A stretch of 43,392 bases of DNA from Verrucomicrobiaceae bacterium (lineage in GTDB: Bacteria > Verrucomicrobiota > Verrucomicrobiia > Verrucomicrobiales > Akkermansiaceae): contig JAIXOR010000066.1 of NCBI GenBank assembly GCA_027486655.1, positions 1 to 43,392 of the forward strand, read 5' to 3'. The notes beneath the pieces are model-generated. The model made no database searches. It saw only the letters and a list, made by a program, of their open reading frames with translations, and was not told the origin of the DNA. Of the stretch, positions 1 through 9,571 are shown piece after piece; the stretch's first letter is position 1, and each line of letters opens with the position of its first letter. The translations under genes and the position numbers were made by a program.

Positions 1-102
1 CCGGTTGCGGAAGAACTCCCGGAATTGCTGCCATGCGTCTGGTTGGAAACCCAACGAGAGCCAGCTATCGAAGCTGTAGCATAGGAGCCATAGCTCTCGC
101 AT
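1..102 (-). CDS. possible partial gene at the left edge (hypothetical)
   Basis: An open minus-strand frame runs off the left edge. From an ATG at 100-102 it reads about 34 residues rich in aromatic and charged residues (contains WLSLGFQPDAWQQFREFF). The composition looks like real protein, and no stop interrupts it down to base 1. An in-frame TAA lies about 36 bases upstream of the ATG, so only a short extension is possible. I do not recognise the family. It could be the N-terminus of a larger gene outside the window, or chance. Downstream (leftward) sequence would settle it. Confidence 0.3.
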   Translation of the reverse strand, partial: MRELWLLCYSFDSWLSLGFQPDAWQQFREFFRNR

Positions 103-161
103 CTCTGACAAAAATGCGAAAGGTGCCCTGTTGAGCGCTTACCCCTGTTCTTCAATTCCCC

Positions 162-1337
162 TCACTCACCCTGCTCCCGTTCCAGCAGCAGCGTTTGGAG
201 CGACTTCAGGCCGATGGCTTCGGCTCCGGGTTTGAGGCGATAGGTTTCCTCGCCTCCGTAAACGACGTAGGATTTGTCCGCGGCGATGTCTTCCGTGGCG
301 GAATAGAAACCGGAGGTGAGCACGGGGGAGAGGCCGCGTTTGATCTCGATGGCCCAGGTTTCTCCGGTGCGGAATTTCAGGATCAGATCGATCTCGGCAC
401 CGGCGCTGGTGCGGTAGAAATAGGCCTCTGTCCTTGCCGGGGCACAGGCCAGTAGGTTCTCAATCACGAAGCTTTCCCAACTCGCGCCAACGATGGGATG
501 CCCGGCGAGGGTTTCCAGATTGCCGATGCCCAACAGCTCATGAACAAGGCCTGAGTCACGGATATAGAGCTTGGGGGATTTGACCAGTCGCTTGCCGGTA
601 TTGGCGTGCCAGGGCTTGAGCTTGCGGACGAGCAGCAGGTTTTCCAAGAGGTCGAGGTGGGCGTTGAGGGTTCGTCCGTCGATCTCCAGATTGCGGGCGA
701 GTGAGGCGATGTTCGCAACGCCGCCTTGGGTGTGGGCGAGCATGGTCCACAGGTTGCGCAGTTTCCCGGATGCGAGACGACTGCCGAAGAGCGGCAGGTC
801 GCGCTCGAGGTAGGAGCGGATTAGGAAGTCCCGGTATTCCGAGCTGCGGGGATCGGTATCCGCGAGAAAACTGTCCGGAAATCCGCCGCGCAGCCACAGC
901 TGCTCCACGGGCGAGTCACCGATTTCGGTGGCGTCGAGCGGGTGGAGTTCCAGGTAGGCGATGCGCCCGGCAAGTGTCTCACTGCTTTGTTGGATGAGTT
1001 CCAGCGAGGCCGATCCGAGCAAGAGAAAACGTCCGGCCCGCAGACCACGGCTGCGGCCATCGTCGATCAGCCCGCGTAGCGACGGGAAGAGATCGGGTGC
1101 CCGCTGAACCTCATCAAGCACCACGAGTTGGTTCTCACGTTGGGAAAGATAGTCCTCGGGATCGGAAAGCTTGCGGAGATCGCGCTGGCTTTCCAAATCG
1201 AGGTAGATCCCGCCGGTGTCCGCAAGGCAGGACCGGGCCAAGGTCGTCTTGCCCGCCTGCCGGGGGCCGAGGAGAACTACGGCGGGAAATCTCTGCAGGA
1301 GTTCCTTGAGGCGATTCGAAAGGCGGCGAGCAATCAC
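162..1337 (-). CDS. AAA+ ATPase with DUF4143 C-terminal domain
   Basis: A 391-residue P-loop ATPase of the AAA_14/DUF4143 type (COG1373 group). Walker A is GPRQAGKT at about 24-31, Walker B is LVVLDE at 71-76, followed by a GSASLEL sensor-like segment. The C-terminal half has a winged-helix-like stretch and the nuclease-fold-like DUF4143 signature (YFYRTSAGAEIDLIL, then AIEIKRG). Length is normal for the family. The biochemical role of these proteins is poorly defined; many are patchily distributed and some are suspected to act in defence or toxin-like modules. The start is GTG at 1335-1337, and it lies inside one arm of a long inverted repeat (1329-1383), so translation may be controlled by mRNA structure. 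No partner gene is visible beside it. Confidence 0.88.
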   Translation of the reverse strand: MIARRLSNRLKELLQRFPAVVLLGPRQAGKTTLARSCLADTGGIYLDLESQRDLRKLSDPEDYLSQRENQLVVLDEVQRAPDLFPSLRGLIDDGRSRGLRAGRFLLLGSASLELIQQSSETLAGRIAYLELHPLDATEIGDSPVEQLWLRGGFPDSFLADTDPRSSEYRDFLIRSYLERDLPLFGSRLASGKLRNLWTMLAHTQGGVANIASLARNLEIDGRTLNAHLDLLENLLLVRKLKPWHANTGKRLVKSPKLYIRDSGLVHELLGIGNLETLAGHPIVGASWESFVIENLLACAPARTEAYFYRTSAGAEIDLILKFRTGETWAIEIKRGLSPVLTSGFYSATEDIAADKSYVVYGGEETYRLKPGAEAIGLKSLQTLLLEREQGE

Positions 1338-1383
1338 CTTGCAGATTTAGCATCGTGATGACAAATTTGCAAGGTGGATTGCT
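1329..1383. repeat. long imperfect inverted repeat covering the ATPase start codon
   Basis: The left arm 1329-1348 and right arm 1363-1383 are reverse complements apart from one mismatch and one extra base. The 14-base spacer itself holds a CATC/GATG pair around a GT loop. The GTG start of the DUF4143 ATPase (1335-1337) is in the left arm. In mRNA the arms would form a hairpin of about 20 base pairs that buries the start codon. As DNA it could be a dimer operator. Both readings are inference; the symmetry is seen directly. Confidence 0.8.
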
Positions 1384-1439
1384 GGGCATTTCCCAAGAGT
1401 TTTCAGAAACCGCGGAAAACGAAGTCTCCTCCCCATCCC

Positions 1440-2327
1440 TCACGGCTTGAACGCCGGGACCTTCTTTCCCTCCTCGCTCAGCCCGAAGGCGACGGGGTTC
1501 GGGCTGAGGCCGTTGAGGCCGGAGACCACGGCTTTGGCATTGAAGGCGGCGCCTGCGGGCGAGGTGTGGGTGCCACGGTCGCCAAAGAGCGGTTCGACCG
1601 CGGCCTGGCCGAGGGATTCGTAGGCGCGGGCGATGATTTCGTTGAGATCGACGAACTGCGCGCCCGCCTGTCCGGCGGCTTGTTTCGCCCAGAGGGTCCA
1701 TGAATCCGTGGAGCGGTTGATTTTTCCCTCCTTGCTCCAGCTCTTGCGCGGAATGGGTGAGCAGACGATGGCGGAGGCCCCTTTTTCCTTCGCGGTGGTG
1801 ATGAAGTGGCGCAGATACCAGCCGTAGCTGCGGACGGTTTCGGGTTTGCCGGTGAGGATGTTGATGATGTCCACGGACGCGTCGCTGTTGTCGCGGATCA
1901 CCCCGCGGGCCCGGGTGGAGGCGTTGACGGGTGGCTCCTCGTTGATGGGCGAGGCGTCGTTGTGGCCGAACTGCATGATGACCACATCGCCGCGGCGGAG
2001 TTCCCGGAGGATTGCATCCCAGCGTCCGTCTGTTAGAAACGTGCGTGACGACCGGCCGCCGATGGCGCGGTTGATGACGTTGACCTTCGCCGGATCGAAG
2101 AACGGGGCGAGTTCATCCCCCCAGCCGCGCTGTCCCTTGGTGCCGACCTTCACGGTCGAATCGCCGATGATCCAGAAGGTGGGCAGGGTGGTGTTGGACC
2201 GGGTTTGGCTGCCGGCGTCCTTTTCCACCGGTTGGTCATCGAGCGGCTCCGCGGCAAAACCCGCGGCACCGGTGAAGGCCATCAGGCAGAGGGAGAGAAA
2301 GGATCGGACGGAAAGGGAACGGCGCAT
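1440..2327 (-). CDS. secreted SGNH hydrolase, rhamnogalacturonan acetylesterase-like (CE12 type)
   Basis: 295 residues from the ATG at 2325-2327, chosen because it begins a good signal peptide (MRRSLSVRSFLSLCLMAFTG...). Block I is GDST with nucleophile Ser57, block II is GGRSSRTF (90-97), block III is FGHND with Asn123, and block V is GTHTSPAGA with His254. This set is typical of CE12 rhamnogalacturonan acetylesterases (YesT/RhgT-like), which remove acetyl groups from pectin RG-I. Oddity: the usual DxxH reads RGTH, with an Asp one residue earlier (Asp250), so the catalytic Asp is displaced or replaced. It is divergent from a secreted alpha/beta hydrolase (2504) with 176 bases between the starts; both may act on esterified glycans. 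A longer upstream frame exists but has no signal peptide. Confidence 0.85.
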   Translation of the reverse strand: MRRSLSVRSFLSLCLMAFTGAAGFAAEPLDDQPVEKDAGSQTRSNTTLPTFWIIGDSTVKVGTKGQRGWGDELAPFFDPAKVNVINRAIGGRSSRTFLTDGRWDAILRELRRGDVVIMQFGHNDASPINEEPPVNASTRARGVIRDNSDASVDIINILTGKPETVRSYGWYLRHFITTAKEKGASAIVCSPIPRKSWSKEGKINRSTDSWTLWAKQAAGQAGAQFVDLNEIIARAYESLGQAAVEPLFGDRGTHTSPAGAAFNAKAVVSGLNGLSPNPVAFGLSEEGKKVPAFKP

Positions 2328-2503
2328 GAAGAGTGGATTAGCGGGTTCTTTCCGCAGCGGCAATGGAACCAAACGGAGTAAGGAGGTCCTGCGTCCGGCA
2401 GCCTGCGGAATGGCTTGAAGAGCCGAACGCTCCCCCCATGCCAAGGCACGATGGGCCTGCTTCGGTCCTTGATGCGGCAGGTGTGGCGAAGTATCCGGGT
2501 TTC

Positions 2504-3343
2504 ATGAAAACCGGGCTGCAGTGGTTGGGAGTGTTGTGGCTTGTCATGGGAACGGCCATGGCGAGGGAAACGCCGGGGGAGGACCGCAAGGTGGAAGGCA
2601 TCGCTTACCACGCGGCGGACAAGAAGCTGGAGGACCCGGAGAAGCGCTGTGTTCTGGACCTGCGGATACCGGGAAAGGCGAAAGGTTTTCCAACGCTGGT
2701 CTGGTTTCACGGCGGCGGGCTCACGGGAGGAAACCGCGAGTTTCCGAAGTTCGATGGCCGCGGGGTAGCGCTCGTCGCAGCGGGCTATCGGCTCTCGCCT
2801 CAGGCAAAATGCCCGGAGTTCATCGAAGACGCGGCGGCGGCGGTGGCCTGGACGCTTGCCCACATCGCCGAATATGGCGGAGATCCGGAACAGGTCTTCG
2901 TCGGCGGCCATTCCGCGGGCGGGTATCTGGCCTTGATGATCGGGATGGATCCGAAATGGCTGGCCGCCCACTCGGTGTCCAACCGCCGGCTTGCCGGGCT
3001 CATCCCGGTCAGCGCGCAGGTCACCACACATTTCCACGTGAAGGAACTCCGCGGCCACAAAGCAGACCGCCTTGTGCCGGTGATCGATGAGTTCGCGCCG
3101 CTGCATTTCGTGTCGAAGGACCTTCCGCCGATCTGTCTCATCACCGGAGACCGCCGCATCGAGTGGCCCTGCCGCGTCGAAGAAAACGAGCTCTTCCACG
3201 CCACCCTCCGCCAGCTGGGGCACCCCGCCGCCGAGTTCCACGAAATCAAGGACCTCGACCACGGCACGGTCCCCCGGGGTGCCGCCCGCATCCTGCCCGA
3301 TTTCATCCAACGAACCACCCAACGTCCGAAGCCCGGCCCGTGA
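2504..3343 (+). CDS. secreted alpha/beta hydrolase (esterase/lipase, BD-FAE-like)
   Basis: 279 residues from the ATG at 2504, which starts a signal peptide (MKTGLQWLGVLWLVMGTAMA). The oxyanion-hole motif HGGGLTGG lies at 69-76, the nucleophile elbow GGHSAGG gives Ser137, and Asp216 (LITGDRR) and His253 (LDHG) complete the triad. The fold and motif spacing match small carbohydrate or xylan esterases and hormone-sensitive-lipase relatives. The substrate is not determined by sequence; the divergent CE12-like neighbour suggests a glycan ester. In-frame sequence upstream of 2504 is unlikely to be translated because it would bury the signal peptide. Confidence 0.85.
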   Translation: MKTGLQWLGVLWLVMGTAMARETPGEDRKVEGIAYHAADKKLEDPEKRCVLDLRIPGKAKGFPTLVWFHGGGLTGGNREFPKFDGRGVALVAAGYRLSPQAKCPEFIEDAAAAVAWTLAHIAEYGGDPEQVFVGGHSAGGYLALMIGMDPKWLAAHSVSNRRLAGLIPVSAQVTTHFHVKELRGHKADRLVPVIDEFAPLHFVSKDLPPICLITGDRRIEWPCRVEENELFHATLRQLGHPAAEFHEIKDLDHGTVPRGAARILPDFIQRTTQRPKPGP

Positions 3344-3472
3344 GCCAAGTACGGATTATTGATGCGGCCGCATCAGGAATCCGTACGGCGAGGGCAGGGC
3401 GGGGATGGACCCGGCGGGGTTTTCCTTTTCATTTCCACAGGGTTTCCCCACAGTCCGCGGCCTTTCACGACC

Positions 3473-6010
3473 ATGTCCGACGTCCGCAAACCATTCCCCT
3501 TCCGCGAGTTCGAGCCCCGATGGCAGCAGCGCTGGGAGACCGAGAAAACCTTCCGCACCCCGGGCCCGGGCGACGCGGACTTCGATCCGGCGAAGCCGAA
3601 ATACTACGTGCTCGACATGTTTCCCTACCCGAGCGGCGCGGGTCTGCACGTCGGCCATCCGGAAGGCTACACCGCCACCGACATCCTCGGCCGCTTCAAG
3701 CGGATGAACGGCTTCAACGTGCTGCACCCGATGGGCTACGACTCGTTCGGCCTACCCGCCGAGCAATACGCGATCAAGACCGGCCAGCACCCGGCGATCA
3801 CCACCGCCGCCAATATCGAAAACTTCCGCCGCCAGCTCAAGGCGCTCGGGTTTGGTTACGATTGGGATCGCGAGATCGCCACCACCGATCCCGAATACGT
3901 GCGCTGGACGCAGTGGATCTTCTTGCAGATCTACAACTCGTATTTCTGTGAGGAAACCAACAAGGCGCGCCCCGTCAGTGAGCTTGAAGCCAAAGGCTGG
4001 AGCCGCGAGGACATCGATTCCGTTAGACTTGCCTTCGTCGCCGACACGCCCGTCTGGTGGTCGCCCGACCTCGGCACGGTGCTCGCCAACGAGGAAGTGG
4101 AGGAATGGAAATCCAAAGGCCACACCGTCGAGCGCCGCCCGCTGCGCCAGTGGATGCTGCGCATCACGAAATACGCCCAACGCCTGATCGACGAACTCGA
4201 CACGCTCGACTGGCCGGATGGCATCAAGCTGCTGCAGAAGAACTGGATCGGCCGCAGCGAAGGTGCGGAGGTGGATTTCACCATCGGCGATAAAACCGTC
4301 ACCGTTTTCACCACGAGACCCGACACCTTGTTCGGTGCGACTTACATGGTTCTTGCCCCCGAGCATCCCTTCGTTCCGGAAATCACCAGCGCCGAGCAGA
4401 AGGATGCTGTCGAAGCCTATCAGAAATCCTGCGCCTCGAAATCCGATCTCGATCGCGGCGACCTCAACAAGGACAAGTCCGGCGTTTTCACCGGTGCATA
4501 CGCCACCAACCCCGTGAACGGCGAGCAGATCCCCGTGTGGATCGCCGACTATGTCATGATGGGCTACGGCACCGGCGCGATCATGGCCGTGCCCGCGCAT
4601 GACGAGCGGGACTTTGAATTCGCCAACAAATTCAACCTCCCCATCGTTCAGGTCGTTCAACCGACCAACGACGCCGCTTGGCAAGGCTACACCGATCCCG
4701 GCACGGCAGTGAACTCCGGCTTCCTCGACGGCCTGCCGACTGCCGAGGCCAAGGCGAAGATGATCGACTGGCTGGAGTCTAACAACAAAGGCAAGCGCCG
4801 CATCCAATACAAGCTCCGCGACTGGCTCTTCTCCCGCCAGCGTTACTGGGGCGAGCCGTTTCCGATCGTTTGGAAAGACGGCTACCACCACGCCATTTCC
4901 GAAAGCGATCTCCCGCTGCTCGCGCCGCCGCTCGATGACTACAAGCCCAGCGGCACTCCCGATCCGCTGCTGAGCAAAGCCACCGAGTGGGTCCATCTGC
5001 CCGACGGCTCTGTTAGGGAAACCAATACCATGCCCCAATGGGCCGGCTCGTGTTGGTATTATCTGCGTTACTGCGATCCCGGAAACACCAGCCGCTTCAT
5101 CTCCAACGAAGCCGAGGCCTATTGGACCAGCGACAAGCCCGGCATGGTGGACTTGTACGTCGGCGGTACCGAGCATGCCGTGCTTCACCTCCTCTACGCC
5201 CGTTTCTGGCACAAGGTGCTTTTCGATCTCGGCCACGTCACCACGCCCGAGCCGTTCCAGAAGCTGGTCAATCAGGGCCTCATCCTCGGCGAGGATGGGC
5301 AGAAGATGTCCAAGTCCCGCGGCAACGTGGTGAACCCGGATGACGTTGTTAGAGAATACGGTGCCGATGCGCTGCGCCTCTACGAAATGTTCATGGGCCC
5401 GCTGGAACAGGTGAAGCCCTGGCAGATGAAGGGTGTGGAGGGGGTTTCCCGTTTCCTTGCCCGCGTCTGGCGCGTGGCTTTTGAAGAAGCACAGGACGGT
5501 TCCTTTACGGTCTCACCGAAGATCCAGGATGTTCCGTGCTCTAACAAAGAGTTGCTCCGCGTCGTGCACGAGACGATCAAGAAGGTGGGTGAGGACATCG
5601 AGAAACTCAGTTTCAACACCGCCATCTCGCAGATGATGATCTGCACCAACGCCTTCACCCAGGCCGAGGTGGTGCCGCTCAAGGAGTTCATCCAGTTCCT
5701 CACCGTCCTCAATCCCTTCGCCCCGCACCTCAGCGAGGAGATCCACGCGCGGATTGGTGGCGGCGTCATGCTTTCCGAACAAACTTGGCCGTCTTACGAC
5801 GAAGCCGCGCTCGTGCGCAGTGAAATCGAGTTCATCATCCAGGTGAACGGCAAGCTGCGCGACCGCCTCATGCTCTCCAAGGACGCCGACGAGGAGGCCG
5901 CCAAAGCCGCCGCCTTCGAAAGCGCCAAGGTCAAGGAACACACCGACGGCAAGACCCTCCGCAAGATCATCTTCGTCCCCGGCAAGCTGCTGAACATCGT
6001 GGCCGGGTGA
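3473..6010 (+). CDS. leuS: leucyl-tRNA synthetase
   Basis: 845 residues from the ATG at 3473. This class I aminoacyl-tRNA synthetase charges tRNA-Leu in the cytoplasm. The HIGH box appears as HVGH at 59-62 ([12 protein letters not shown]) and the KMSKS loop at 611-615 ([11 protein letters not shown]). The editing (CP1) domain carries the TTRPDT motif, and the conserved AHDERD segment follows. The [11 protein letters not shown] block before the catalytic C-part is intact. The small zinc-ribbon insert lacks the Cys pairs of E. coli-type enzymes ([15 protein letters not shown] instead), as in several other phyla. Several AGA/AGG and TCT codons fall in GTTAG/CTAAC pentamers (4022, 4779, 5012, 5348, 5541), unlike the rest of this GC-rich gene. 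A longer frame upstream of 3473 is not family-like. Confidence 0.97.
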   Translation: MSDVRKPFPFREFEPRWQQRWETEKTFRTPGPGDADFDPAKPKYYVLDMFPYPSGAGLHVGHPEGYTATDILGRFKRMNGFNVLHPMGYDSFGLPAEQYAIKTGQHPAITTAANIENFRRQLKALGFGYDWDREIATTDPEYVRWTQWIFLQIYNSYFCEETNKARPVSELEAKGWSREDIDSVRLAFVADTPVWWSPDLGTVLANEEVEEWKSKGHTVERRPLRQWMLRITKYAQRLIDELDTLDWPDGIKLLQKNWIGRSEGAEVDFTIGDKTVTVFTTRPDTLFGATYMVLAPEHPFVPEITSAEQKDAVEAYQKSCASKSDLDRGDLNKDKSGVFTGAYATNPVNGEQIPVWIADYVMMGYGTGAIMAVPAHDERDFEFANKFNLPIVQVVQPTNDAAWQGYTDPGTAVNSGFLDGLPTAEAKAKMIDWLESNNKGKRRIQYKLRDWLFSRQRYWGEPFPIVWKDGYHHAISESDLPLLAPPLDDYKPSGTPDPLLSKATEWVHLPDGSVRETNTMPQWAGSCWYYLRYCDPGNTSRFISNEAEAYWTSDKPGMVDLYVGGTEHAVLHLLYARFWHKVLFDLGHVTTPEPFQKLVNQGLILGEDGQKMSKSRGNVVNPDDVVREYGADALRLYEMFMGPLEQVKPWQMKGVEGVSRFLARVWRVAFEEAQDGSFTVSPKIQDVPCSNKELLRVVHETIKKVGEDIEKLSFNTAISQMMICTNAFTQAEVVPLKEFIQFLTVLNPFAPHLSEEIHARIGGGVMLSEQTWPSYDEAALVRSEIEFIIQVNGKLRDRLMLSKDADEEAAKAAAFESAKVKEHTDGKTLRKIIFVPGKLLNIVAG

Positions 6011-6040
6011 AAGGGCGGGCTTGAAACCGGCTCTCGTGAG

Positions 6041-6066
6041 CGATCCGGAATCGACATTCCGGATCG
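6041..6066 (+). terminator. perfect hairpin downstream of leuS
   Basis: Arms CGATCCGGAAT and ATTCCGGATCG form an 11-base-pair perfect stem with a CGAC loop, 30 bases after the leuS stop and 33 bases before the next start. There is no immediate T-run, only CTTTTG about 15 bases later, so it is either a weak intrinsic terminator or an mRNA-stabilising stem. Confidence 0.5.
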
Positions 6067-6099
6067 TATCGGCCGGATTGCTTTTGTCCCGCTTGCGCT

Positions 6100-9000
6100 G
6101 TGTCCATTCCCTCCTCCATCGCCGTCTTGTTTGAAGATCCATCGCTGGTGAGCTTCATCTCCAGGTTGGATTTGGTGGAGTTCTTCCCACGTGAGTCCGT
6201 CCGGCGCGCCCAGTCCTACATCTCGCCGAGAGTCATCACTCATCTGAGGGCGAAACCGATCCTGAATGACGGTTTCCTGATCGAGGCCAACGTCCAGGGT
6301 ACCCGGCGGACTCCATACAAGGTCCGTATCGAACTCTTCGGCAATTTGCTCACGGGCGGTTGGCAGTTCGATGGTTTCTGCAACTGTCCCGTGAGTTACG
6401 AGTGCAAGCACACCGTGGCGGTCATCGCGCGGCTGATGGCGATGATCCGCGAGGCACCGCCGGTGGACGCTCCGCCTGGCGATGCCTTGCCACGTACTGT
6501 CGAGAGCTGGCTCAAGTCCCTGCGGCAGGCGGCCCAGGGGCCTGTCGAGAAAACCAAGCCTGCGGTGGAGAACTCGAAGTTCCTGGCCTATTGCATCGAG
6601 ATCCCGGTCTTCGAGCTTGGCGAGATCCTGCTGGCCCTGCACCCCGCCACGCGCAACAAGTATGGGGCGGTGGTGATCGAGCCGCACCATGCACAAGCGG
6701 ATCCGATGCGTCCCGCGAAGTATCTGGTGGAGGAGGATCTTCCGATCACGGTGCTCTATCAGCAGATCCTGCGCAAGCAGCGTGGCTGGGGGAAGATCCG
6801 GCTGGAAGGCAACGATGCCGGGCGCGTGCTCGATCTGGCGCTCGCCACCGGGCGACTGTTTTTCGGGCACGAGATCATCAACTACCGCCCGTCATCGAAC
6901 TATCAACTCGTCAGCCAGGGCGAGCCGTTGCAGGTGACGCCGGCGTGGTCCCAGGAGGATCCCTCAGTCGTGAAGCCCGTGCTTGAAGGGCTGCCGCAAG
7001 GGTATCGGTTGATCCGCTCGATCCCTCGCTATTATCTGGATCCCGTGACCGCCAGGATCGGTCTGGTGACCAGCGATGTTGCGGACACTTTGTTGGATAT
7101 CTGGCAGAACGGCCCGGCCGTGCCTGTGGAGTCGGCGTTCCACCTCACCGAGAGGATCCGGAAGATCGGCTCGCCGGGGATTCCGGCGCCGCGCCAGATC
7201 GAGACCGAGATCCAGCCGGACAGCAAACCGGTGGGACGGATCCGTATTTGCCGGACGCTGGCGGATGTCGAGGACGATGCCATCGAGCTGATCCACGGTC
7301 TGGTGACGTTCTGTTATGGTGAAAGCCAACCATTTCCCGCGGTCGTGCCCGCGTCATCCGCGCCGGAACACGCGGAAATGCATGAGGCGAGACGTCTCGT
7401 GTGGAAGCGGAATCCGAAGGCCGAGAAACGCCTGCTCCTTGATTTGGAAAACAGCGGATTGATGTCCTTCAGCGAATTCGTCGGCCCGGATCTGATGTCG
7501 ATGGAGTTCGATCACGCCTATGTGACACAAGATCCGGAACCCACTCCGGAACTCGCGTGGATGCACTGGTTGGAAACCGAGGCACCGTTGTTGCGCAACG
7601 AGGGCTGGACCATCGATGTCGATCCCGAGGCGGGTTTGCAGGCATATGAGGTCAGTGAGTTCCTTCCTGCCATCGAGACGGAGAATGATCATGGGATTGA
7701 CTGGTTCCGCTTTGATGTGTCCATCGAGATCGATGGCGTGAAGCGCTCGTTGATTCCGCTCATCGCGCAGGCGATTGAAAGGGACTTGCCACCGGCCACC
7801 ACGCCGGACCTTCCGGAGTGGATCACGATATCCTGTGAGAATCCGGCGGATGGTTTCATCCGTCTGCCTGCGCGCCGGTTCCTGGAGATTGTGGATCAGG
7901 TCCGGCACCTCTTCCACGGCCGTGAGCCGGGAGATGTCGGGTTTGTTCTCGATCGTCTCGCCGCTGCGGGCATCGCGGACCAGTTTGGTCTGGCGAGTTC
8001 GAAGACGCTGCGTGCGCTCGCCGAGCTGGGTCGTTCCCTCAAGGACATCCGCGAGTTGCCGCAGGAGAAGATCCCGGCCTCGGTGAAAGCCACGCTGCGT
8101 CCCTATCAGCACGAAGGCTTCCGCTGGCTGCGTTTCCTGGCCAAGCATCAACTCAACGGCATCCTTGCCGACGACATGGGCCTTGGCAAAACCCTGCAAA
8201 CGCTCGCCCACCTCGCCGCCGAACATGCGGGGAAACCCGGAAAACCCTCGCTTGTCGTGGCTCCCACCTCGGTCGTGCCAAACTGGGCGGCGGAGGCGGA
8301 GAAGTTCACGCCGGGCCTCAAGGTGCGAGTCCATCACGGGATGGTGCGAACCTCCGCCGCAAAGGACCTCCGTGCCGCGGACGTCGTGGTCACTTCCTAT
8401 CCGCTGCTCCACCGTGATATCGATCTGCTGGCGAAGACCGACTGGCATTGTGTGATCCTCGATGAGGCCCAGCACATCAAGAATCCCAAATCCATCACCG
8501 CCCAGGCCGCTTGTGCTCTAACAGCCACGCAACGGCTCTGCCTCTCCGGCACACCGATGGAGAACCACCTCGGCGAGCTTTGGAGTCTGATGCGTTTCCT
8601 GATGCCCGGCTATCTGCCCGATGAGAAAACCTTCAACGCAGTGTTGCGCAAGCCGATCGAACGCGATCGCTCCGCGGATGCGCAGAACGCCCTGAACCGG
8701 CGCGTCGCCCCGCTCATCCTGCGCCGCACCAAGGACCAGGTGGCCACCGACCTGCCGCCCAAAACCGAGCTCATCCACCACGTCGATCTGACGAAGAAAC
8801 AGGTCGATCTCTACGAATCCGTCCGCGCCTCGATGGACAAGCGCGTGCGCGAGGCCATCGCCTCGAAGGGGCTGGCCAAGTCGCACATCATCGTGCTGGA
8901 TGCCCTGCTGAAGCTCCGGCAGATCTGTTGCCATCCCAGTCTGCTCAAGACTCCCGCCGCGGAGAAGGTTGCGGACTCCGCCAAGCTCGATTATCTCACC

Positions 9001-9489
9001 GACGAGCTGCTGCCCCAGTTGTTGAGCGAAGGGCGGCGCATCCTGCTTTTCTCGCAGTTCACTTCCATGCTCGCGCTCATTCAGGCTCACTTGGAAAAAC
9101 AGAAGATCCCGTTTCTCAAACTCACCGGCCAGACCAAGGACCGGGCCTCGCTCGTCAAACAATTCCAGACCGGCGAGATCCCCGTCTTCCTCATCTCGCT
9201 CAAGGCCGGTGGCACCGGGCTCAATCTCACCGCCGCCGACACCGTGATCCACTACGACCCGTGGTGGAATCCCGCCGCCGAAAACCAGGCCACCGACCGC
9301 GCCCACCGCATCGGCCAGAGCAAGCCCGTCTTCGTTCACAAGCTGGTCTGCCGCGGCAGCATCGAGGACCGCATCCTCGAACTCCAGAAACACAAGTCCG
9401 CCCTGGTCAAAGCCCTGCTCTCCGAGGAAACCACCAGCCTGCGCATCGATCCGGAAACGCTCTCGCATTTGCTGGAGCCGATCGTTTGA
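6100..9489 (+). CDS. SWIM zinc-finger SNF2-family helicase
   Basis: 1129 residues starting at GTG 6100. The N-terminal SWIM zinc finger is C94-x-C96-x5-C102-x-H104. The middle region (about 150-660) is the poorly conserved part usual for bacterial HepA/SNF2 proteins. The C-terminal SNF2 ATPase has Walker A DMGLGKT (692-698), a DEAQ box (788-791), motif III SGTPMEN, motif V AGGTGLNL and motif VI with QATDRAHRIGQ. Such proteins are ATP-driven DNA translocases thought to remodel protein-DNA or RNA polymerase complexes. It follows leuS in the same direction, separated by a strong hairpin, so independent transcription is likely. A rare CTA-ACA pair at 8518 lies in a CTAAC pentamer. Confidence 0.95.
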   Translation: MSIPSSIAVLFEDPSLVSFISRLDLVEFFPRESVRRAQSYISPRVITHLRAKPILNDGFLIEANVQGTRRTPYKVRIELFGNLLTGGWQFDGFCNCPVSYECKHTVAVIARLMAMIREAPPVDAPPGDALPRTVESWLKSLRQAAQGPVEKTKPAVENSKFLAYCIEIPVFELGEILLALHPATRNKYGAVVIEPHHAQADPMRPAKYLVEEDLPITVLYQQILRKQRGWGKIRLEGNDAGRVLDLALATGRLFFGHEIINYRPSSNYQLVSQGEPLQVTPAWSQEDPSVVKPVLEGLPQGYRLIRSIPRYYLDPVTARIGLVTSDVADTLLDIWQNGPAVPVESAFHLTERIRKIGSPGIPAPRQIETEIQPDSKPVGRIRICRTLADVEDDAIELIHGLVTFCYGESQPFPAVVPASSAPEHAEMHEARRLVWKRNPKAEKRLLLDLENSGLMSFSEFVGPDLMSMEFDHAYVTQDPEPTPELAWMHWLETEAPLLRNEGWTIDVDPEAGLQAYEVSEFLPAIETENDHGIDWFRFDVSIEIDGVKRSLIPLIAQAIERDLPPATTPDLPEWITISCENPADGFIRLPARRFLEIVDQVRHLFHGREPGDVGFVLDRLAAAGIADQFGLASSKTLRALAELGRSLKDIRELPQEKIPASVKATLRPYQHEGFRWLRFLAKHQLNGILADDMGLGKTLQTLAHLAAEHAGKPGKPSLVVAPTSVVPNWAAEAEKFTPGLKVRVHHGMVRTSAAKDLRAADVVVTSYPLLHRDIDLLAKTDWHCVILDEAQHIKNPKSITAQAACALTATQRLCLSGTPMENHLGELWSLMRFLMPGYLPDEKTFNAVLRKPIERDRSADAQNALNRRVAPLILRRTKDQVATDLPPKTELIHHVDLTKKQVDLYESVRASMDKRVREAIASKGLAKSHIIVLDALLKLRQICCHPSLLKTPAAEKVADSAKLDYLTDELLPQLLSEGRRILLFSQFTSMLALIQAHLEKQKIPFLKLTGQTKDRASLVKQFQTGEIPVFLISLKAGGTGLNLTAADTVIHYDPWWNPAAENQATDRAHRIGQSKPVFVHKLVCRGSIEDRILELQKHKSALVKALLSEETTSLRIDPETLSHLLEPIV

Positions 9490-9551
9490 GGTGCTTTCTC
9501 AGGCCTCTAACAAAAGATTGCCGGAATCTGCCTGGCAGCGAGGGATTTGTC

Positions 9552-9571
9552 GAAGTCCGGTTGCCGACTTC
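9552..9571. terminator. candidate bidirectional hairpin between convergent genes
   Basis: GAAGTC and GACTTC flank an 8-base loop that contains GG/CC, between the SNF2 gene (stop 9489) and the prepilin-like gene (stop at 9570). It overlaps the last bases of the latter. No T-run is seen, so assignment as a terminator is tentative. Confidence 0.3.

Noticed and set aside
3752..5236. 494-codon open frame antisense to leuS
   Set aside because: A mirror of a GC-rich real gene: no motifs, and composition typical of antisense frames. leuS is certain on the other strand.
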